Positions 1 through 8,085 of a stretch of DNA of 64,000 nt are shown one piece after another. The translations under genes and the position numbers were made by a program. The stretch covers positions 42,856 to 106,855 of the forward strand of contig CACDIC010000004.1 of assembly GCA_902552805.1 (NCBI GenBank). The letters are read 5' to 3'. The notes under the pieces were generated by a model. The model saw only the letters and a program-made list of their open reading frames with translations, was not told the origin of the DNA and searched no databases. The stretch's first letter is position 1, and every line of letters begins with the position of its first letter. The stretch is from an uncultured Pelagibacteraceae bacterium (GTDB taxonomy: Bacteria > Pseudomonadota > Alphaproteobacteria > Pelagibacterales > Pelagibacteraceae).

Positions 1-1
1 T

Positions 2-1513
2 TCTTCTCACAATTACTTAGATGGAATTACTTTTAAAGACGATGGTACCAAAATGTTTATCATTAATGGTAATCAAAATACGATTTCTCAGTTTAAATTA
101 ACTACACCTTATGATGCTTCTACTTTATCCCTTGAAGGTAGCTTTGATGTAAGTTCTTATGATACCGAAGCAAGAGAAATGGCTTTTAGCAACGATGGAA
201 GTAAAATGTTTTTCATTGGTGATGCAAATGATAAAGTTTTTGAATTTAACCTAAGCTGTAATTGGAGCGTAATTGATGGTGCTTGTGATGACCCTGTTGG
301 TAAATATAAAGGCGGTAAAGATCATTTAGCTATAATTGACTCACAAACAACAACAGCTAAACAAATTGCCATCCACGCCACTACGCCAGTATTAAATCGT
401 ATGTATTGGTTAAGAAGACATAGAAATAATGATCAATTAAGTAACCAAAATATTAGATTAAATTTTTCTAATTCAATGATGGCCTCATTATCAGAAATGC
501 TCCCAGTATCTAATAAAACTAATGAGTTTTTAGATAAATTATCAGATGAATGGTCATTTTGGAGTGAGGGCAGTATTAGTTTTGGAAGAGCAGGAGATAC
601 CTCACATTCTTCGTCAAAAAAAATTGATAGTAAAGGTATCTCGTTTGGAATGGATAAAAAGATAAGTGAAAATAAATTATACGGATACGCATTCCGGTAT
701 GGTCGAGATGAAGTGGATGTAGGCTCTTTCGGCACGACACTGGATACTGATTCTATTAGTTTATCACTTTATGGAACTTTCCCACATGATGATGAAAGAT
801 TTATTGAAGGTATTTTGGGAGTAAGCAAGTTAAAGACTGATCATGTTAGAAAAGGAGGAGGGAATACTAGAACAGGTAATCGAAATGGATCACAAGTATT
901 TGGCTCAATTAATTATTTTACTGCTTATCAAAAAGAAAAATTTAATATTTCTCCTAATATGAGAATTGATCTCAGCTATACAGAATTATCAAAGTATTCA
1001 GAAACAGGGGTAGCTAGTCTTGTTTATAATAAACAAGTAGTTGAAACTGGAATGATATCCTCAGGTTTTAACTTAAGTAATATTATTGACTATAACTCGT
1101 TAACTTTTGAACCAAATGCAGGTTTAGAATTTAGTTTAGACTTTAGCCCCACTTCAGATGCAACATACAGGTATATCTCACAAACAACAGAATATACTAG
1201 AGGTATCGGTCAAGATTCTAAAAGTATTAGAGGCAATATTGGGTTTGATTTAGAAATGGATAATGGTTTATCTTTAATGACGATCTATGAAAGAAGTCAA
1301 AGTGAAATTGCTCATAGTGACACTTTATATATAGGGTTTGGCTATGTGCCTGATGAAAGTACTGAGTATGCTATGAAATTAGATAATAATGAAGCAACTT
1401 TAAATTATAAAAGAAATTTAAGTGGTTTTGATATCAACATAAGTTCTAACTATAGTTTAATGAGTGAAATTCCCGAATATGGAACCAACCTTGAATTAAG
1501 AAATACATTCTGA
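2..1513 (+). CDS. Autotransporter-type surface protein, 3' part
   Basis: The frame is open from base 2, so the ATG at 53 is probably internal and the true start lies outside the window. The N-terminal part shows two beta-propeller-like units, each with D-G-[ST]-K-M-F followed by a strand ending F-x-L (around residues 1-25 and 45-70 counted from the ATG at 53). After a linker, roughly the last 300 residues alternate polar and hydrophobic/aromatic positions like an autotransporter outer-membrane barrel, and the protein ends in Phe, as expected for a BAM-inserted barrel. Inference: a cell-surface or secreted passenger displayed on the outer membrane. Its place beside a variable glycan or metabolite cluster fits a surface locus under diversifying selection. 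The passenger's target cannot be deduced. Confidence 0.72.
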   Translation, partial: SSHNYLDGITFKDDGTKMFIINGNQNTISQFKLTTPYDASTLSLEGSFDVSSYDTEAREMAFSNDGSKMFFIGDANDKVFEFNLSCNWSVIDGACDDPVGKYKGGKDHLAIIDSQTTTAKQIAIHATTPVLNRMYWLRRHRNNDQLSNQNIRLNFSNSMMASLSEMLPVSNKTNEFLDKLSDEWSFWSEGSISFGRAGDTSHSSSKKIDSKGISFGMDKKISENKLYGYAFRYGRDEVDVGSFGTTLDTDSISLSLYGTFPHDDERFIEGILGVSKLKTDHVRKGGGNTRTGNRNGSQVFGSINYFTAYQKEKFNISPNMRIDLSYTELSKYSETGVASLVYNKQVVETGMISSGFNLSNIIDYNSLTFEPNAGLEFSLDFSPTSDATYRYISQTTEYTRGIGQDSKSIRGNIGFDLEMDNGLSLMTIYERSQSEIAHSDTLYIGFGYVPDESTEYAMKLDNNEATLNYKRNLSGFDINISSNYSLMSEIPEYGTNLELRNTF

Positions 1514-1524
1514 TTAATATAATT

Positions 1525-1565
1525 AAAAAAATTTACTTATTCATCATGTTCAATTATAAATATTA
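1525..1565 (+). repeat. 41-bp copy of the tRNA-Leu upstream region
   Basis: This stretch matches 9061-9102, just upstream of the intact tRNA-Leu, with one substitution and one single-base indel over about 41 bases. Similarity stops abruptly after TATTA. The distal copy sits where the tRNA promoter should be, so this looks like the original or a displaced promoter region left behind when material was inserted between it and the tRNA gene. It directly follows the surface-protein stop codon and is not a hairpin terminator. Confidence 0.75.
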
Positions 1566-1644
1566 CCTTAAATAATTGTTAATCATATTTTAAACAAAAA
1601 GTAGATTTAAATTTTAGCGATAAGTATCAAATGAAAGATATAAA

Positions 1645-2712
1645 GTGAGGGTAAGAGAAGCTAAATTTAAAGATTTTATTAGTATAAGCAAATTACAATC
1701 AAGACATAAATTAAAAAGCATTCTTAATTATAAATATAAAATAAGCACAAATTATTTATTTTTTTCTAAAAAAAATCCTATGGGATGGGTTTTGGAGGAT
1801 AAAGGTGTGATAAGAGGTTTCGTTGGAAATTTTGTAAAGAAATATAGCCTAAGAAATAAGTATTTTTTTTGTTCATCAATTAATTCTCTAGTAGTTGATA
1901 AAAAATATAGACAAAACACATACCTTCTACTCAGAAGATACTTTAACCAAAAAAAGATTTCATTTTATCTAAATAGCACACCCAATGATTCTACATATAA
2001 GATATGGAAAAAATTAGGAGCTAAAGAGATTCCTCAATCTACAATTCAAAAAAAACTTTTATATATTCTTAAGATTGAAAACATTATAAATTCGTACTTA
2101 TTAAAAAAAAAATTTTTTGTTCCCTCTTTAATAATTAAGTTAATCACAAAAATTATTAATTTTATTTTTTTTAAAAGTAAAAATAACAAAGACAATTCAA
2201 ATTTAGACTATGTTGAATTGAATAAATTCGACAGCAAAGTAAAGTTTTTTCTCAAGAAAAATCTTGAAAAAAATAAACTTTTTCTTTGTCGAGATAAACT
2301 ATGGTTTAAAATGAACTATAATAAAAAAGATAAAAAAAAGTCTTTCATTTTTTTGATTTTAAGAAAAAAAGAAATTGTTGGTTTGATTAGTTTAATTGAA
2401 AATAATAATGATAGTATAGATTTAAAAAGACTAGAGATAGCAGATTTTATTATTCATGAAAAGGAAAAATTTTTTTTTGGAAATATAATAAAAAAAATTT
2501 TTTTAGATACTCGGTTTAAAAGATATGATGTAATAGAAGCCCAAGGATTTTCTGAAAAAAAATTTAATATGCTGAAAAATATATTTCATCTAGAAATTAA
2601 ACTTAATTCATTTCCATTTCTCTATAAATCTAATGATGAAAAGATTAATAAAATTCTTGAAAACAATAAAATTTGGGATCTTTCTTTAATTGATGGGGAT
2701 AATTTAATTTAA
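1645..2712 (+). CDS. GNAT-like acyltransferase family protein
   Basis: A 355-residue, very Lys/Asn/Ile-rich protein with a GTG start; the ATG at 1631 meets a stop after five codons. The N-terminal half has the look of a GNAT fold: a beta-strand series with I-R-G-F-V-G, then a strand plus V-D-K-K-Y-R-Q (residues about 80-100, where acetyl-CoA-binding GNATs carry V-x-p-x-x-R/Q), then N-S-T-P-N-D-S and W-K-K-L-G-A, as in the W-x-x-x-G-F end of many GNATs. The C-terminal half has a second similar strand/helix pattern, so a tandem GNAT is possible. It is the first gene of a cluster spaced by 5, 5, 8 and -4 bp, so it probably acts with the adjacent Asn-synthetase and ACP genes. The substrate is unknown, and family assignment is from pattern only. 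Confidence 0.5.
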   Translation: MRVREAKFKDFISISKLQSRHKLKSILNYKYKISTNYLFFSKKNPMGWVLEDKGVIRGFVGNFVKKYSLRNKYFFCSSINSLVVDKKYRQNTYLLLRRYFNQKKISFYLNSTPNDSTYKIWKKLGAKEIPQSTIQKKLLYILKIENIINSYLLKKKFFVPSLIIKLITKIINFIFFKSKNNKDNSNLDYVELNKFDSKVKFFLKKNLEKNKLFLCRDKLWFKMNYNKKDKKKSFIFLILRKKEIVGLISLIENNNDSIDLKRLEIADFIIHEKEKFFFGNIIKKIFLDTRFKRYDVIEAQGFSEKKFNMLKNIFHLEIKLNSFPFLYKSNDEKINKILENNKIWDLSLIDGDNLI

Positions 2713-2717
2713 AATCG

Positions 2718-3980
2718 ATGTATAATTTAATTATCCATAAAGATAAGTCTTATAAAAACTTATCATTAAATAAAATTTTGAAATTTAAGGAAATTGATGG
2801 GAATTTTTGTATCATAAAAAAGAAGAGTAATGATTATTATATTTTTAGAGACCATTTGGGAACTAAAAAATTATTTTGGTTAGTTAAAAAAGGAAAAGTT
2901 TTATTTTCTGACAATTTTATAAAGTTATCAAAATTAGATAAATCAAATAAGAATATAAAATCTTTTAGATCTGGTTTTTTAACTATTTTGAAAAAAAATG
3001 GTAAAATTATTCACCAAAAAAAATTGAAAAGACCAAAAATTTATTTACCAGATAAAATTACAAATAAAAACATTTCCTCTTTAGTTAAAAACCGAGTTAA
3101 TAGGTTTTTAAAAGCTTTAAAATCAAATTATGGTAATGAGGTTTATGTTTGTTTATCTGGTGGCTTAGATAGCACAATCATTGCTTATCTAGCTTCTAAA
3201 ATTTTTAAAAAAGTAACTGCAATTTCTTGTTCAATGATTAACTCAAACGATTATAAAAAATATTTAAAACATAATGATAATAATAAAAATTTTTTTTCTC
3301 AAGATTTTTTGATTGCAAAAAGGATTTCTGAATTGTTGGGTATAAATTTTAAACCTATTATTTTTAACGAGAAAGAATGTTTGAAAGACTTAAAAAAAGT
3401 TATGTATTTAAGTCAAGACTGGAGAGATTTTAATGTGCATTGTGCAATTTTGAATTTTCAAATAGCTAAAAATCTAAAAAAAGATAGAAAGTATAAATCC
3501 CAACCAGTAATAACCGGTGATTTTATGAATGAATTTGTAGCTGACTACAAGAGTGAAAAAATAAATAATAAACTTTACTACGAAATACCAATTAAAAATA
3601 AAAAAAGAAAACAACAGTTTCTAATTAATGGTTTAAAGAGTTCTGATCGTGAAAATGGCATATTCGGTTGCTTTCAAATACCAAGTTTTCAACCGTACTC
3701 AATTGTCTCTAAAATTTTTGAAAATTTACCTGAAAATTATTTAAATGATGAAGATGTTAAGTATAAAATTAATGGAAAAATAATTGATAAAAAATTATTA
3801 AACATAATTAACAAAAAAAAGATTAGAGCTCAAGTTGGAGGAAAAGGTGGGGGAATTTTAGGATCAATGATTAAAAATAAAATTGATCAAAAAAAACTAA
3901 TCAAAATTTTTAATAAGAATTTTAAATTTGATGATCAGTTTTTAAAATCATTTATTTTTTTAGGAGATTATACAAATTAA
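2718..3980 (+). CDS. Asparagine-synthetase-like protein without glutaminase Cys
   Basis: A 420-residue member of the asparagine synthetase superfamily. The ATP-pyrophosphatase P-loop S-G-G-L-D-S is clear at residues 147-152. The N-terminal domain is a shortened Ntn-glutaminase remnant: D-H-L-G-T-K-K-L-F-W (45-54) aligns with the D-R-F-G-I-R-P-L-F-Y of true AsnB next door, but the protein starts M-Y-N instead of M-C-G, so the catalytic Cys2 is absent. It should activate a carboxylate as acyl-AMP but cannot hydrolyse glutamine by the usual route. Relatives with this defect (beta-lactam and carbapenam synthetases, lasso-peptide cyclases) form amides with an amine already in the substrate. It lies 5 bp from the genes on both sides, suggesting a joint role with the complete AsnB downstream. 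Confidence 0.75.
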   Translation: MYNLIIHKDKSYKNLSLNKILKFKEIDGNFCIIKKKSNDYYIFRDHLGTKKLFWLVKKGKVLFSDNFIKLSKLDKSNKNIKSFRSGFLTILKKNGKIIHQKKLKRPKIYLPDKITNKNISSLVKNRVNRFLKALKSNYGNEVYVCLSGGLDSTIIAYLASKIFKKVTAISCSMINSNDYKKYLKHNDNNKNFFSQDFLIAKRISELLGINFKPIIFNEKECLKDLKKVMYLSQDWRDFNVHCAILNFQIAKNLKKDRKYKSQPVITGDFMNEFVADYKSEKINNKLYYEIPIKNKKRKQQFLINGLKSSDRENGIFGCFQIPSFQPYSIVSKIFENLPENYLNDEDVKYKINGKIIDKKLLNIINKKKIRAQVGGKGGGILGSMIKNKIDQKKLIKIFNKNFKFDDQFLKSFIFLGDYTN

Positions 3981-3985
3981 TATAT

Positions 3986-5959
3986 ATGTGTGGAATTACA
4001 GGATTTTGTTACGAATTTAAAAATTTGAAAAATCCAATTTTAAAGATTTGTCAAATGCTGGATTTGATTAATCATAGAGGCCCTGATAAGTCCAAAGTTT
4101 TTTGCTCTAATTTATATTGTTCGGGAACGGCAAGACTTGAGATTGAAAATATTAAAGAAGGTTCTCAGCCATATTTTGACAAAAAAGATGAAATTGTAAT
4201 TAACTTTAATGGTGAAATATTTAATTATAAAGAATTAATTAAAAAATATTTTCCAAATAAAGAGATAAAAACAGAAATTTTATTATTATTAGAACTTTTT
4301 AAAAAGAAAAATGTTTCATTTATTGATGAAATAGAGGGACAGTTTGCTATTTCGATATTTGATATTAAAAAAAATAAACTTTATTTATTTAGAGATCGTT
4401 TTGGAATAAGACCCTTATTTTACAAATATACAAAGAGTGATTTTGTTTTTGCATCTGAAATAAAAAGTATTTTTTCTTTTTATAACGAATCTAACAACAC
4501 ATCCTTTCAATCCATACTTAATACATCCATGTTATGGACAAACTATGAAAAATTGTCTGCGTTTGAAAATATTTATCAACTAGAACCTGGATCATATCTT
4601 ATTTTTCAACATGGTAAAATATCAAAGAAGAAATATTGGACAAATTCAATCTATAAATTCAATGATAATGATAAAGATAAATCATACACTAATATCAAAA
4701 AAAATTTTTTAATTGATGAACTAAAAAAAGCTTTATTGAAACAAATTCATGGAGAAGTTGGTTTTGCATCCTATTTATCTGGAGGTATTGATAGTTCTGT
4801 AATTGCTCTACTTTTAACAAGTATCACAAAAGAAAAAATTGATACTTTTTCTGTTGAATTTGAGAATAATGAATATGACGAGAGTAATTCTCAAAAAAAA
4901 ATTTCTAAATTTATTAATTCAAATCATAGATCAATTAGAATAAGCAAAGATGATATTGCTAATAATTTTGAAAATACAATAAATCACTCGGAAACTCACT
5001 TATTTAGAACAGCTCCAGTTCCGATGTATTTACTTTCAAAATTAGTAAAAGATAATGGTCATAAAGTCGTTTTTACTGGTGAAGGTGCAGATGAAATTCT
5101 GTTAGGATATGATATTTTCGCTGAAAATAGAATTAGAAGATTTTGGAGTAGAGATAAAAAATCTAAGTTAAGACCTCAATTACTTAAAAAATTATATCGA
5201 TATCTTCCCCAATTTAAAAATTCAAGATATTTTGAAATGATAAAAGACTTTTATCTTAAAAATTTAGAGGACTCAAAAAATATTTTTTATTCTCATTTTG
5301 TAAGATGGGATCAATTTCAATCAATAAACAAGTTCTTTAATCAAGATAAATCAAAAGGACATTATAATAAAGTTATTAAAGATTTTGACAATCTCTACTC
5401 CGATAAATTTAAAAATTTATCTTTTGATAGAAGAACTCAAATTTTAGAGATTGAAACGCTATTAACAAATTATTTACTTTCATCTCAAGGAGACAGGATG
5501 TCAATGGCTAATGGAGTGGAAGGCAGGTATCCTTATTTAGATGATGATTTTTGCTACACCATCTCTCAAGTTCAGTCAAAATCAAAACTTTCAAACCTTA
5601 AACTTAAAAATTTACTTAGAGATTCTTTTAGTGAATTGCTTCCAAAAGAGGTTATTAATAGACCCAAAATCGCTTATCAGGCTCCTGAGGCTATGGCATT
5701 TTTTTCAGATAAAAAAAATCATCCTATAATTGATGAATTTATGGATGATCTTAAACAAAATGATAATTTCAATACAGAAGCCTTTGAAAATCTAGTGTTA
5801 AAATTCAAAGATGCAAATATAAATCAGAGAATTGGATTTAGAGAAAATACCGCTTTTATAATTGGTTTATCGGATTTTTGTTTGAGAAAAAATTCAAAAA
5901 AATGGATTCATTTACCAAAAAAACAATATGATATCGATATTCAAAAGTATAATATTTAG
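3986..5959 (+). CDS. asnB: Asparagine synthase (glutamine-hydrolysing) family protein
   Basis: A 657-residue two-domain glutamine-dependent amidotransferase. The start is fixed by M-C-G-I, where Cys2 becomes the N-terminal nucleophile. H-R-G-P-D (30-34), N-F-N-G-E (73-77) and D-R-F-G-I-R-P-L (137-144) mark the glutaminase domain; S-G-G-I-D-S (265-270) and G-E-G-A-D-E (365-370) mark the synthetase ATP-pyrophosphatase site. It is longer than E. coli AsnB (about 554), closer to the 610-650-residue AsnO/WbpS-type enzymes that often amidate sugars or secondary metabolites. Placed between a Cys-less paralogue and an ACP, it more likely amidates a specialised or surface product than supplies free asparagine, but that is inference. 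The symbol denotes the family only. Confidence 0.85.
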   Translation: MCGITGFCYEFKNLKNPILKICQMLDLINHRGPDKSKVFCSNLYCSGTARLEIENIKEGSQPYFDKKDEIVINFNGEIFNYKELIKKYFPNKEIKTEILLLLELFKKKNVSFIDEIEGQFAISIFDIKKNKLYLFRDRFGIRPLFYKYTKSDFVFASEIKSIFSFYNESNNTSFQSILNTSMLWTNYEKLSAFENIYQLEPGSYLIFQHGKISKKKYWTNSIYKFNDNDKDKSYTNIKKNFLIDELKKALLKQIHGEVGFASYLSGGIDSSVIALLLTSITKEKIDTFSVEFENNEYDESNSQKKISKFINSNHRSIRISKDDIANNFENTINHSETHLFRTAPVPMYLLSKLVKDNGHKVVFTGEGADEILLGYDIFAENRIRRFWSRDKKSKLRPQLLKKLYRYLPQFKNSRYFEMIKDFYLKNLEDSKNIFYSHFVRWDQFQSINKFFNQDKSKGHYNKVIKDFDNLYSDKFKNLSFDRRTQILEIETLLTNYLLSSQGDRMSMANGVEGRYPYLDDDFCYTISQVQSKSKLSNLKLKNLLRDSFSELLPKEVINRPKIAYQAPEAMAFFSDKKNHPIIDEFMDDLKQNDNFNTEAFENLVLKFKDANINQRIGFRENTAFIIGLSDFCLRKNSKKWIHLPKKQYDIDIQKYNI

Positions 5960-5967
5960 TATTTAAT

Positions 5968-6228
5968 ATGAAAAAAGATAAAGTTTCTGATTTATTAATC
6001 ACATATCTTAAAAAAGGTAATCCGTCTTTAGATAAAATCAAAGATATTCCAATGGACCAATCTTTAGTCGAATTAGGTTACATGGATTCATTTGGAGTAA
6101 TTGACACTGTAACTTTTATTGAAAATAAATGGAAAATTAAAATTGAGGATGAGGAATTAACCAAAGAAAAATTTGGTTCTATCAATAAAATGGTTAAATT
6201 AATTTGTCATAAAATTAACAAGAAATGA
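5968..6228 (+). CDS. Acyl carrier protein (free-standing)
   Basis: An 86-residue acidic helical protein with the carrier motif M-D-S-F-G, where Ser41 is the expected 4'-phosphopantetheine attachment site (the canonical motif is D-S-L/F). Length and the L-x-x-x-G-Y-M-D-S-F context are normal for a discrete ACP or peptidyl carrier protein. It overlaps the next gene by ATGA, so translation is probably coupled. No fatty-acid synthase genes are nearby, so this is a pathway-dedicated carrier: it probably holds an acyl or aminoacyl intermediate for the asparagine-synthetase-like and GNAT-like proteins of the same cluster. Confidence 0.8.
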   Translation: MKKDKVSDLLITYLKKGNPSLDKIKDIPMDQSLVELGYMDSFGVIDTVTFIENKWKIKIEDEELTKEKFGSINKMVKLICHKINKK

Positions 6229-6980
6229 AAATTGATAAAAAAATTTTAATTCGTTTTGATGATATATGTGAAAATATGAATTGGGATTTTATGAATAGGT
6301 GTGAAGTTATATTTGATAAATATGATATAAAACCTTTATTAGGAGTCATACCTTCTAATCTTGACGATGATTTAAAAAAATGGCCAAAGAATGATAATTT
6401 TTGGGAAATGGTTCGTGCATGGCAAAATAAAGGATGGGAAATATCCATGCATGGTTATAATCATTTATATAATAAAGAGACTCACGGTCTTGATTATTTT
6501 GGTTATGGAGGCAAAACAGAATTTTTTGGAGAAAATTACGATATACAAAAAAAAAAAATTTTGAAAGGTATTAAAAAATTTAATGATGAAAATATTCAGA
6601 TAAGATCATTCTTTGCGCCAAGCCATACTTATGACATTAATACATTTAAATCTTTACATGAGTCGGGTATTAAATATGTAATTGATGGATATGGGCTATT
6701 TCCTTATTATCAACATAAACTGATATTTATACCACAATTGTTTTATAATTTAATATTTTTTCCTTTTGGCGTACAATCTACTCAAATTCACTTAAATATG
6801 TGGTCTGAAAAAGATATGAAAAAATTTGAAAATTTTATTATAAAAAATAAAAAAAATATTTTTTCATTTAATGAAATAATTAATCATACAAGTAAAAACA
6901 AAAGTGTTTTTATTATAAATTACTTATTAAAATTTGCTTTAAAATTTATGAGAAGTTTTAAGAATAAAAGAAATGTTTGA
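6225..6980 (+). CDS. Polysaccharide-deacetylase-like protein (DUF2334 type)
   Basis: A 251-residue NodB-fold protein. The metal-site motifs are R-F-D-D at 10-13 and H-G-Y-N-H at 76-80 (the H-x-x-x-H pair), with F-F-A-P-S-H at about 119-124 as the third conserved strand, matching the DUF2334/polysaccharide deacetylase pattern. These enzymes remove N- or O-acyl groups from glycans or related substrates using a divalent metal. No signal peptide is present, so it should act in the cytoplasm on a precursor. It overlaps the ACP gene by 4 bp and is the last gene of the cluster; the next bases hold the detached tRNA-Leu piece. Confidence 0.72.
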   Translation: MKIDKKILIRFDDICENMNWDFMNRCEVIFDKYDIKPLLGVIPSNLDDDLKKWPKNDNFWEMVRAWQNKGWEISMHGYNHLYNKETHGLDYFGYGGKTEFFGENYDIQKKKILKGIKKFNDENIQIRSFFAPSHTYDINTFKSLHESGIKYVIDGYGLFPYYQHKLIFIPQLFYNLIFFPFGVQSTQIHLNMWSEKDMKKFENFIIKNKKNIFSFNEIINHTSKNKSVFIINYLLKFALKFMRSFKNKRNV

Positions 6981-7022
6981 AAATAGATGTTAAATCAAGT
7001 ATTAAACAACTTCTTTTATATT

Positions 7023-7061
7023 GCCCTCGTGGTGAAATTGGTAGACACAAAGGACTTAAAA
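7023..7061 (+). pseudogene. Detached 5' half of tRNA-Leu(UAA)
   Basis: These 39 bases are identical to the first 39 bases of the intact tRNA-Leu at 9130-9168: acceptor 5' strand, D arm and anticodon stem up to the end of the anticodon loop. Identity ends abruptly after GACTTAAAA. No 3' half follows, so it cannot form a tRNA. Its end coincides with the start of the 3' half at 10315, as expected if an ancestral tRNA was split at a site-specific recombination core in the anticodon loop. Confidence 0.92.
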
Positions 7062-7117
7062 AGTGTCGTGTTTTACTATTAAGATAATAAAATCAGCACT
7101 TCTAGTTAAAATCACTC

Positions 7118-7137
7118 TCGTGTAGTTCTCGTGTAGT
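7118..7137 (+). repeat. 11-bp phased direct repeat pair TCGTGTAGT (left copy)
   Basis: TCGTGTAGT occurs twice at an 11-bp period, 57 bp inside the left tRNA-core boundary. An identical 20-bp copy lies at 7952-7971. Single TCGTGT at 7066-7071 and the inverted form ACACGA at 7192-7197 (overlapping the methyltransferase ATG) and 7906-7911 complete a set that brackets the methyltransferase gene. One-helical-turn spacing suggests cooperative protein binding, as in integrase arm sites. Confidence 0.75.
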
Positions 7138-7196
7138 CGGTGGAAGACACAGATTATAGACTTCACGATTAGTAAAAGTGTGATATTTAGTACACG

Positions 7197-7859
7197 ATGA
7201 AAAATATTAATTCAATCAGAAAAAAAGAAGCAGATAAATATTTTTTAAGAAACAAAGATTCTTTGTCTGTAAAAGATGAAAAAATTTTCAATTTAATTAA
7301 GATTAATTCTATTAAAGCAAATAATATTTTAGAAATAGGATGTGCTAATGGAAATAAGTTAAATCAATATTCAAAATTATGTAAATCTAAAAAAAGTTAT
7401 GGTGTTGATTTATCAAAAAAAGCAATTTTAGATGGAAAACGAAGATATAAAGATCTTAAATTGTTGAATATTTCCAGTATTGAGATTGATAAAATTAAGG
7501 TAAATTTTGATTTTATAATATGTGGTTTTTTTCTTTATCACTTAGATAGAGAACTTATATTTAAACAATTTGATTTAATTCATGACAAATTATCAAAAAA
7601 TGGACTATTATTGATATGGGATTTTGATCCACTATTTAAACATTCAAATAAAGATCATAATACAAATAAATTAAACACTTTTAAAATGAGTTATGATAAT
7701 TTTTTAATAGAAAGTGGATTATTTGAAATTGCTTACAAACACAAATATTTAACTTCAAAAGTAATTTATAGAGATAAAAAAAAATTTAAATCTAATAGTG
7801 TTTCTTTAACACTATTTAAGAAAATTGAATTTAAAAAAGAATACCCAGAAAACATATAG
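7197..7859 (+). CDS. Class I SAM-dependent methyltransferase
   Basis: A 220-residue Rossmann methyltransferase. Motif I is L-E-I-G-C-A-N-G at 45-52, the acidic end of strand 2 is Y-G-V-D-L-S at about 68-73, and a later G-F-F-L-Y-H-L resembles the post-motif III region of small-molecule methyltransferases. The C-terminal part is Lys-rich. The substrate is not identifiable; the family includes sugar and natural-product methyltransferases, and some islands use such genes as cargo. It stands alone in an insertion at tRNA-Leu, between TCGTGTAGT repeat sets, one of whose inverted copies overlaps its start codon, so the repeat-binding factor may also control it. Confidence 0.75.
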   Translation: MKNINSIRKKEADKYFLRNKDSLSVKDEKIFNLIKINSIKANNILEIGCANGNKLNQYSKLCKSKKSYGVDLSKKAILDGKRRYKDLKLLNISSIEIDKIKVNFDFIICGFFLYHLDRELIFKQFDLIHDKLSKNGLLLIWDFDPLFKHSNKDHNTNKLNTFKMSYDNFLIESGLFEIAYKHKYLTSKVIYRDKKKFKSNSVSLTLFKKIEFKKEYPENI

Positions 7860-7951
7860 TTTATTAAAAATATATTTTTATGTATTATGTAAATAATTTT
7901 TTAATACACGAGTAATTTGTTGATTATTTGTATCTCTTTTCATATTATAAG

Positions 7952-7971
7952 TCGTGTAGTTCTCGTGTAGT
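7952..7971 (+). repeat. 11-bp phased direct repeat pair TCGTGTAGT (right copy)
   Basis: Identical over 20 bases to 7118-7137, in the same orientation and on the other side of the methyltransferase gene, with an inverted ACACGA 41 bp upstream (7906-7911). The two copies could delimit a small exchangeable module, or be the two arms read by one recombinase or regulator. Confidence 0.75.
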
Positions 7972-8043
7972 TAATGAATTACAAATTACTTGAAAGATGA
8001 CATCAAATAAATATAAGAAAATAAAGTTTATTGAATGTTTCAA

Positions 8044-8080
8044 AACCAGTACCAAACCAGTACCTAAAGAGATAATATAA
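8044..8080 (+). repeat. 11-bp phased repeat AACCAGTACC x2 plus conserved tail
   Basis: AACCAGTACC is repeated at an 11-bp period (8044 and 8055) and followed by TAAAGAGATAATATAA. The whole 37-bp unit matches 9026-9062 at 29 of 37 positions, in direct orientation. The tail GAGATAATATAA sits just upstream of the ATG at 8086 and may act as the ribosome-binding leader of that gene. The pair brackets the two-gene module 8086-9012. Confidence 0.7.
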
Positions 8081-8085
8081 ACCTC

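Noticed and set aside
2101..2500. Frameshifts at long A/T homopolymers in the GNAT-like gene
   Set aside because: The frame stays open across all A and T runs and the protein pattern continues, so there is no sign of a break.
7023..7061. Functional second tRNA-Leu
   Set aside because: Only the 5' half is present and nothing downstream can pair as variable arm, T arm or acceptor 3' strand.
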